Assembly: GCF_026151205.1 (NCBI RefSeq)
Contig: NC_087082.1
Span: 7,075,908 to 7,139,907, forward strand
Source: Bolinopsis microptera
Taxonomy: Eukaryota; Ctenophora; Tentaculata; Lobata; Bolinopsidae
Length of the DNA stretch: 64,000 nucleotides
Direction of reading: 5' to 3'
The notes under the pieces are model-generated. The model saw nothing but the letters and a program-made list of their open reading frames with translations. It was not told where the DNA came from and did no database searches. Position numbers and translations under genes: made by a program. Positions 54,301 to 63,300 of this stretch are shown one piece after another. Each line of letters opens with the position of its first letter. The stretch's first letter is position 1.

Positions 54301-57300
54301 TTAAGAATATATCCCGTGGTTTTACACTTCAGTACAGACAAAGTTCCAGACAACCGGAAAAATGTGTCATTGATCTTGACTATGCTGATGACATCGCAGG
54401 AATGGATGACACTGTTGAAGGACTGCAAGAAACTACGGACAATATTGCGAAATACTGTGGGCTTGGGGGTTTAAAGATGAACGCAAAGAAAACAGAGATC
54501 ATGGTCATTGGGAAAGATACATCGCAGCACCCACTCCCAGAGAATTGGACCATAGATATAACTGTCGATGGAAACTCTGTAAAGCAGGTCACTCAATTCA
54601 CTTATTTAGGTGCCAAAATTACATCAGATGGCAAGATTGATAAAGAAATAAGTGTCAGGATTGGAAAAGCAACCGGAGCGTAACCAACTCAACAACATTT
54701 GGAAGAATAAGAACATAAGCATTAACAACAAAGTGCGAATCTACATCGCAGCTGTTCTTACCATTCTGACCAATGGATGTGAGATATGGAACACGACTCA
54801 AGTGCAGACAAGAAGATTGGAGTCTTTCCATCAGTACTGCTTAAGAAGAATCCTGAGAGTGAGGTGGTTCCATCGAGTAAGTAATGAGGATGTTTTAAGA
54901 AGGGCATCAATAACTGCCCTTGCTGACATAATAACAACAAAACGGCTGCGTTGGTTTGGACATGTCAGTAGAATGCCTGAAGATCGGTTACCCAACTATT
55001 TACTTGAATGGAAACCCAAGCATGGGAAGAGGTCAAGAGGCAGGCCTAGGAAGAGCTTAAATCATAAATGATGTATTCATTGAGGATGCTGAGCAGAGAT
55101 TGGATCGTAATGGACTCACGATTGATTGTATGAGAAGATTAGCTGCAGACCGAAAGGGATGGAGAAATGTTACCCGCCGAAGTTGTATAATACAAAGTAA
55201 TGACGCAGTCGACGCAGACTAATCCTTTTGGATGGAGATCTCGCCATGTAACATGTAACATGTATTCTACCCTTAACTTAATAAGTTTTAATTATATGCA
55301 CAAATATTTTAACGAAATTATACAGAGTCTCTTTGCAGACGACACTGATCTGTTTCTGAAAGTTTCAATAGAGAGTGTAGAGGCGGTTATGACAGAACTC
55401 AGAACTTTTGCTCAGTGCTCGGGATGTTTTAAGCTAACATCGACAAAACTAGATGTATTCCTTTGGGTCGTGCTCGCCTTAATACAACTCTTCTAGCGTC
55501 CCTTCAAGAAAACTTACAACTCAGTATTAGTGGTGTGTTTATTAGGTAATTGAGAGTCCCATCTCTGGCAGACGAGTCCTGATTTTGTGTAACAGAATCT
55601 TGTAAAGTTTACACTGAAATGCAGGACCGAGGTGGTCGAATACGAAATTGTTTTTAAAAAGCATGTATTAGTATTACTGATATGATGCTTAAACTTAAAG
55701 CATGAATATTTAATGCACGATAACCCATTTGAGGAAGATCACCTGTGATATGATCATCAAATCTGGTCATATTTCGTATTTGTTGTTTTTACACAACTTT
55801 CATTATCATAGACACTGATCTAGAGATATTTTGATATTTTTACTGCTTAACGACTGCCTTTCTTGCTTATTGTACGAAAAATCAATTTACAAATTATCTG
55901 CTAAAGTTTTAAAAACGCAAAAAAAGATGAAAAATATTGGATTTTTGATGGTTTTAAATGTTGACCATTGTTAATGGTCTGGCCCGGTGCGCGCTACTTC
56001 GTAGCACTTCGAAGAAATTTAGACGAGTAACATCCGTCAATTTTAAATGCCTTCGAGCGTTCATTTTAATGTCCGTTCATAATTATGTCCGTTCATTTAA
56101 TGTCCAGTCAAATAAGGTCCAATAAGGTATATCAAGATTTAAAGTGGGCGGTTAGAATTAGCTGGTTAGCTGTAGAGGTCCAATAACGCTATAAATAAAT
56201 TTGATCGATGATTTTACGGAATTTCGAACTTTTTGGAAATAATTTTTGAAGAAAAAAATGTTGTCATTATTTGTTATTGAATATTGGTTTATCGGTTAGA
56301 AATTATCGCCGATAATATCGGTTGCAAACCCTAATATATGATTGTGCTTGATCATTCACATTGTATTTGGTATTATATATTACGAAATGGCGGAAGCTAT
56401 TATAATGAACTATAATACTAATAGCTGTATGATGTTATTTCAGAATTTTAGGTTTTAGGGTAAAATGTACAAGTAAGTTTATCAATACTCACCTGAGCAA
56501 TTTTCTTCATCTGACCCATCTTCACAATCTGGATCACTGTCACAAACAAATGAACAAACTTCTGAGTACCTTATCATGGACCTTATTTGGACGGACATTA
56601 CTTGAACGCTTGAGGCCCTAGCGTTTATCTTGATGTCCGTTCAAATAAAGTCCGTTCAATTAATGTCCGTCCAAGTTAAAGTTCGTTGAAATTTTTTCAA
56701 AAATTTTTCCATTTCGAACTTTTTACCCAGAATATGACAACTATAAGAACTTTATTGTGCCGTAAGTTAACGACGAAAAGGTTCTCCTTGGTCTGCCAGA
56801 GGCACAGAAAACTTTACTAGTATATGATGTTTTCAAGGGTCACTTGTCGGAAAAGTCAACGAAATAATGACACTCAACAACATAGTTCATGAGCTAGTCC
56901 CCGCCAACATGACAAACTTGTTCCAGCCTCTAGATATTACGGTAAATCGTGTTGCTAAGGACATTGTCCGACGTTTTTATAGTTCATATTACTGAGGGGA
57001 GGTAATGAAATTGAAACAGTGCTAGAAAAGCTCCACGTGATGTTAAGGTTAACCTAAAGTTGTCTAAGATAAAATTAAAACCACTTCACGCCGAATGGCT
57101 TGTAAAAGTGAACACTGAAATGCAGGACCAGGGTAGTTTGATACAAAAGGTTTCCACAAAGCTAGAAATCACTGATGCTTGTTTAAGCATGGACTATTTC
57201 ATGCACGAAAACCCATTTAATGAAGATGATATGTGATATTAGACACTGATCATGTACACATATTTTAACATTTTTACTGCTTAATGACGGCTATTCTTAC

Positions 57301-60300
57301 CTACTGTATAAAAAATGGATTAAAAAATCATTTGCTGAAATTAAAAAAACGTCAAAAATTGAAAAAAATTCGGATTTTTGATGGTTTTGAATGCCTTCGA
57401 GCGTTCATATTAATGTCCGTTCACAATTATGTCCGTTCATGTAATGTCCGTCCAAATAAGGTCCGATAAGGTATGTTTATTCGCACACATTATTGCATTT
57501 CTAAGATAAACATAAATTTCAGGATGAACCCTTCGGTCCCTCCAATTTTTAGGAAACAACAACTTACTCCATGTGCAGTCACTTTGTTGTGTTCCTGATC
57601 CAGAGGCTACCCCTTTGCCAGCTGGACATGCCGTGCAGGTAGAAGCTGCGTTTGCTGCTAAACTCCATTGATCTGCCGGACAGGCTTGACAGCCAGTTGA
57701 CTGATCCAGATACTGGCCCGCAAAACAATCTTCTGCAAGTATAGTCGAGTTTAGTCAAGTATTAGTTGAAAGTTTCAGCCGCTGGCAAGCAGCTTAAGGG
57801 GAGATACACCAAAAACGTTTTGCTCCGAACATCGATTTTATTTTATATTATGGTTAAATAGACAAAAAGAATAAAATTGCACACCTTCAAAATTTTCTAA
57901 AAATATTCCCTCATCGAGAAAAAAATATTTTTCTTTTTCGAAAATTTTTAAAATTTGGAGAAGTCTGTCACTGTAATACCGATAGTTCGGCCATTTAAAA
58001 AGTGTTTTGGCTGATTTTTTTTACTGAACATTACTTACACTCCGTACAAGACAACCTTATAAAGGATTATATAATTGAACAATAAATGACCAAGTTACAG
58101 ACCGAACAAGGTGGAAAAAGAAAAATTGGGATTTTTGCCTACCACCAAAGTTGTACATTTTACCACTCGCCCAGGTCATCAGATATCGCTTCAAAATTTC
58201 TTGTGAGTGTAGTTGATGATATGGAAAGCTTTTTGGAACAGGATTTCTCTCAATTCTGAGTTTTAAGGTATGAAATGTGGCCTCAAACGACTTAGTAAAA
58301 TTCATCGTAAAAAAGGGCAAAAAAGGCAGATTTAAGGCTTAAAATGCCTATAACTCAAAAAGTATCCGTTTTTTTGAAATAATTTTTACAGGATCGTAAT
58401 CAGCTTGGTAAGACGAATCTTTTAGTACCAAATTTATAATATTTAAAGACACAAAATTTGTAAAAAATTGGTACAATTTGTACAAAATTTAGACAATTGT
58501 TCGAGCTAGAAAATTATTTAAGACAATTTGTCTTCTAAAAGCACCTATTTGGTACTAAAAGATTCGTCTTACCAAGCTGATTACGATTCTGTAAAAATTA
58601 TTTCACAAAAACTGATACTTTTTGTTAGAAACAATTCTCCAACCTGAAATCACTGATAGCATTAGCATCTACAATAACGTTCTGTGAGCTGCATTCATTA
58701 TCTTGATTCATTGTGAAGGATGTAAAATTTGAAGTGGAGTCGCAATACAGTAATACACCCACCTTGAACAAAGAGAGTAACTTGGTCACTTTCAACAACT
58801 TTGTTGTCAGTATAAGTAGCCTTGCAGTAGTACTCTCCCTTGCTCCCCAGGACCAGGTTACCCAAAATAAGTTTAGACTCATACTGGGTGTTCCCCAAAT
58901 CCTGGTTTATAACGCTCATTTGCTGGATGTCTGACCCAGCAGAGTTTACTTTGTACCTGAGTTACAAGTGAGTCAGACGAGAGGGTGTAGAATAGCAAAA
59001 CACAAGCTGTATTCACAACAACAATCTTATTAAGACGTAGAAGAGGAACAACTTTATAGTTTGGTAATAAGCTGATAATCTTCTGAACAGAGAGAAAACA
59101 CGTACCATTGTACGTTGGTTACAGGGTTGATTACAGGGTTGCCCAAAGTGCAGGTAAACTGAACACTTTCACCCTCCGCTGCACTTATGTCTTCAGGTGG
59201 GATCACTACTCCCTCATCTGGAGAGAGAAAAGACGGTGTTAATATAAAACACGGTGTTAATAGAAAACACGGTGTTAATAGAAAACACGGTGTTAATAGA
59301 AAACACGGCCGTGTTAATAGAAAACACGGTGTTAATAAAAAACACGGTGTTGATAGAAAACACGGTGTAGATAGAAAACACGGTGTTAATATAAAACACG
59401 GTGTTAATATAAAACACGGTGTTAATATAAAACACGGTGTTAATATAAAACACGGTGTTGATAGAAAACACGGTGTTGATATAAAACACGGTGTTAATAT
59501 AAAACACGGTGTTAATATAAAACACGGTGTTAATATAAAACACGGTGTTAATATAAAACACGGTGTTAATATAAAACACGGTGTTAACATAAAACACGGT
59601 GTTAATATAAAACACGGTGTTAATATAAAACACGGTGTTAATATAAAACACGGTGTTGATAGAAAACACGGTGTTAATAGAAAACACTGTGTTAATAAAA
59701 AACACGGTGTTGATAGAAAACACGGTGTAGATAGAAAACACGGTGTTAATATAAAAGTCGTTTGAGGCCACATTACATAGCTTAAAACTCAAATCTGAGA
59801 GAAGTTCTACTCCAAAAAGTTTGATATGATCATCAGCTACACTCACAAGAATTTTTGAAGCGATATCTGCTGACCCGGGTGATTGGTGAAATGTACAACT
59901 TTAGAAGTGGGAAAAATTTCAATTTTTATTTTTTCGACCTTGTTTGGTCTGTAACTTCGTCATTTATCGTTCAATTATATAATCCTTTCAATGGCTTCTT
60001 GTACGGATTGTAAGTAATGTTCAGTAAAAAAATCAGCCAAAAAACTTTTAAAATGGCCGAACTATCAGTATTACAGTGACAGCCTTCTCCAAATTTTAAA
60101 AATTTTCGAAAAAGAAAAATATTTTTTTTTCTCGACGAGGGAATATTTTTAGAAAATTTTGAAGGTGCGCAATCTTATTATTTTTGTCTATTTAACCATA
60201 ATATAAAATAAAATCGATGTTCGGAGCAAAAACGTTTTTGGTGTATCTCCCCTTAAGATTCGAAGTACCCTTTTAGGGATGGTTCGCTTTTATTTGAATA

Positions 60301-63300
60301 TTGCAGATAAGTGTCAAAGTGTGTGCGGGTGGTGTTCACATACAATAGTTGCATTTCATTCACAGGAATTCCTTTCGAGCATCTGTGATGGGACCTCATA
60401 AACGTATAGTAATACCAATTATTGTACAAATACTAAACTTTGCTTGTTGACGTCAGTATTTCAGTCTACGTTTTTCGCACACATTATTGCATTTCTAAGA
60501 TTAACATAAATTTCAGGATGAACCCCTTCGGTCCCTCCAATTTTTAGGAAACAACAACTTACTCCATGTGCAGGCACTTTGTGATGTTCCTGATCCAGCG
60601 GCTACCTCTTTGCCAGCTGGACATGCCGTGCAGGTAGAAGCTGCGTTTGCTGCTAAACTCCATTCATCTGGCGGACAGGGTTCACAGCCATATGACTGAT
60701 CCAGAGCCTCGCCCGCAGCACAATCTTCTGCAAGTATAGTTGAGTTTAGGCAAGTATTTATAGTTGCAAGTTTCAGCCGCTGGCAAGCAGCTTAAGATTC
60801 GAAGTACCCTTTTAGGATGGTTCGCTTTTATTTGAATATTGCAGATAAGTGTCAAAGTGTGTGCGGGTGGTGTTCACATACAATAGTTGCATTTCATTCA
60901 CAGGAATTCCTTTCAAGCATCTGTGATGGGACCTCATAAACGTATAGTAATACCAATTATTGTACAAATACTAAACTTTGCTTGTTGACGTCAGTATTTC
61001 AGTCTATAATGTTTATTCGCACACATTATTGCATTTCTAAGATTAACATAAATTTCAGGATGAACCCCTTCAGTCCCTCCAATTTTTAGGAAACAACAAC
61101 TTACTCCATGTGCAGGCACTTTGTGATGTTCCTGATCCAGCGGCTACCTCTTTGCCAGCTGGACATGCCGTGCAGGTAGAAGCTGCGTTTCCTGCTAAAC
61201 TCCATTCATCTGTCGGACAGGGTTCACAGCCAGTAAACTGATCCAGAGACTGGCCCGCAGCACAATCTTCTGCAAGTATAGTCGAGTTTAGGCAAGTATT
61301 TATAGTTGCAAGTTTCAGCCGCTGGCAAGCAGCTTAAGATTCGAAGTACCCTTTTAGGGTGGTTCGCTTTTATTTGAATATTGCAGATAAGTGTCAAAGT
61401 GTGTGCGGGTGGTGTTCACATACAATAGTTGCATTTCATTCACAGGAATTCCTTTCGAGCATCTGTGATGGGACCTCATAAACGTATAGTAATACCAATT
61501 ATTGTACAAATACTAAACTTTGCTTGTCGAGGTCAGTATTTCAGTCTAGTAGTTGATATTAATATACTTTTAGTAATGAGTATGCAGTTGATTCGTATGG
61601 GTCTGTTTTTGGGGAGTAGTCGATGTTTATTTAATTATAAAATACTAGAAAACCGCGCACTTCACAAATCCTGCGTCACATTCGGCGGCCACTGGTGAAA
61701 GTAATCGGTATTAACAAACTTCTGAGTAGTTGATGTTAATAGACTTTTAGTTATGAGTATGTAGTTGATATTTATAGACTTCTGGGTAGTTTCTAATCCA
61801 TTTTGCCTCATTTTTTTCCAGATCAGATGCAACATTTAATAATCTACTGTCTCTGAAAAAATTAGGCGTTCAAAGGCGTTTCAAAGAGAACAATATAGGT
61901 GTTTTAATATTGAATGGGCGTGGTCTAAAATATTCGAATTTTCAAATTTCTGCGATGGCATCCTCGAACAAGTAAGTACAGTATGCCATCTACAAAGCAA
62001 CAACTCTCAAATATAAAACAAGGCGGATGTGTAAGACCCAACGTTTGCACACTGACTTTTGGCCCACCCTGTATTAATAGACTTCTGAGTAGTTCATGAT
62101 ATTTATAGACTTCTGAGTAGTTGATATTTATGGAATTATAGGAAGCTTATATGAGTCGAGCTGGTGAGTTGCTTGCGGAGGTGAGAGTAGTAAGTACTAT
62201 TAATGGATATCTTTATAAAAGAGCAGGGTAGTAAGTACTACTAATGGGATGAAATCATGTTTTGCTGCTAAATTATTTCCGCCCTAATATCAATGAGCGG
62301 TGTCGGGTGTACCACTACCTAGTTTGTAGGTAGTTGTCAAAGATAAAACCACTTCACGCCGAATGGGTGGTAAAAGTTAACACTGAAATGCAGGACTGAG
62401 GTAGTTTGATAAAAAAAAAGGTTTCCAAAAAGCGGGTATTACTGATGCTTTAAGCATGGAATATTTTATGCCCGAAAACCCATTTGATGAAGATGATATG
62501 GAATATTAGACAATAATCATGTTGATGTAAACATATTTTAACATGTTTACAGCTGATTAAAGACTGCTCTTCTTGCTTACTGTATGAAAAATATATTTAT
62601 AAATCATCTGCTAAAATTTAAAAAACGTAAAAAAAATGAAAAAAAATTTCAATTTTTGATGGTTTTGATTGTTCAAGTAATGTCCGTCGAAATAAGGTCC
62701 GATAAGGTAGTGGAAAACTATGGAAAACTATCATGTTTGATTAAACGTTTTAAAGTTAAAAGTTAATGGCAAACTCAAAAGTATTTAATGTCAAATTCAA
62801 AAAAGAGTTTATTAAAACTCAACCTGTGCAATTTTCTTCATCTGACCCATCTTCACAATCTGGATCTCCGCCGTCACAAACAAATGATTCCCGAATACAT
62901 TGCTCTTGATCCGCGCACTTTACAAATCCTGTGTCACATTCGGCGGCCACTGGTGAAAGTAATCGGTATTAACAAACTTCTGAGTAGTTGATATTAATAG
63001 ACTTTTAATTATGAGTATTTAGTTGATATTAATAAACTTTTAGTTATGAGTATGTAGTTGATACTTATAGACTTCTGAGTAGTTGAGATTAATAAACTTT
63101 TAGTTATGAGTATGTAGTTGATATTTATACACTTCTGTACACTTCTGAAATATGAGTAGTTGATATTGATAGACTTTTAGTTATGACTTTTAGTTAGTCA
63201 TATAGTGTATCAGATGACTTTAATCGTGAGAGGTTTTAATTTAAGTATAGCATCTGATCAACCGACGTAAAGATCACTTATTATCATCGCACCACATGAA

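Larger units (their letters stand above)
57798..60252. mobile_element. TTAA-flanked foldback element carrying an Ig domain
   Basis: 2455 bp between TTAA at 57794-57797 and 60253-60256. Ends are GGGGAGATACACCAAAAACG and its complement. Inverted arms of about 500 bp (57798-58300 and 59757-60252) are diverged but alignable throughout. A nested inverted pair (58354-58433 / 58546-58623) continues the left arm toward a loop. The right arm is interrupted by about 1.13 kb (58625-59756) holding two Ig exons and an 18-bp minisatellite. The sister ephrin blocks 2 and 3 have the uninterrupted site (CAGCTTAAGATTCGAAG), so the insertion is directly visible. TTAA targeting is typical of piggyBac-type transposition, but no transposase is present (inference). 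Confidence 0.88.
57476..61549 (-). repeat. Three tandem ~539-bp blocks each with one ephrin-like exon
   Basis: Block 1 is 57476-57797 plus 60253-60472 (split by the foldback element), block 2 is 60473-61011 and block 3 is 61012-61549. Each runs from TTTATTCGCACACATTATTG to GTCAGTATTTCAGTCT and contains one phase-1 exon. Blocks 2 and 3 are more alike than either is to block 1. Confidence 0.92.

Noticed and set aside
57284-57469. Short frame near the pogo-like element's 3' end
   Set aside because: Lies in the AT-rich 3' non-coding end of the element; the transposase relic is upstream in another frame.
58625-58720. Possible additional small Ig-gene exon ([12 protein letters not shown])
   Set aside because: Acceptor and donor exist, but the frames compatible with phase 1 contain stops.
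59187-59846. Open frames of about 190-240 residues on both strands (HGVNIK and FLSTPC-type repeats)
   Set aside because: They exist only because the 18-bp minisatellite is a multiple of three; no start context, splice support or non-repetitive protein.
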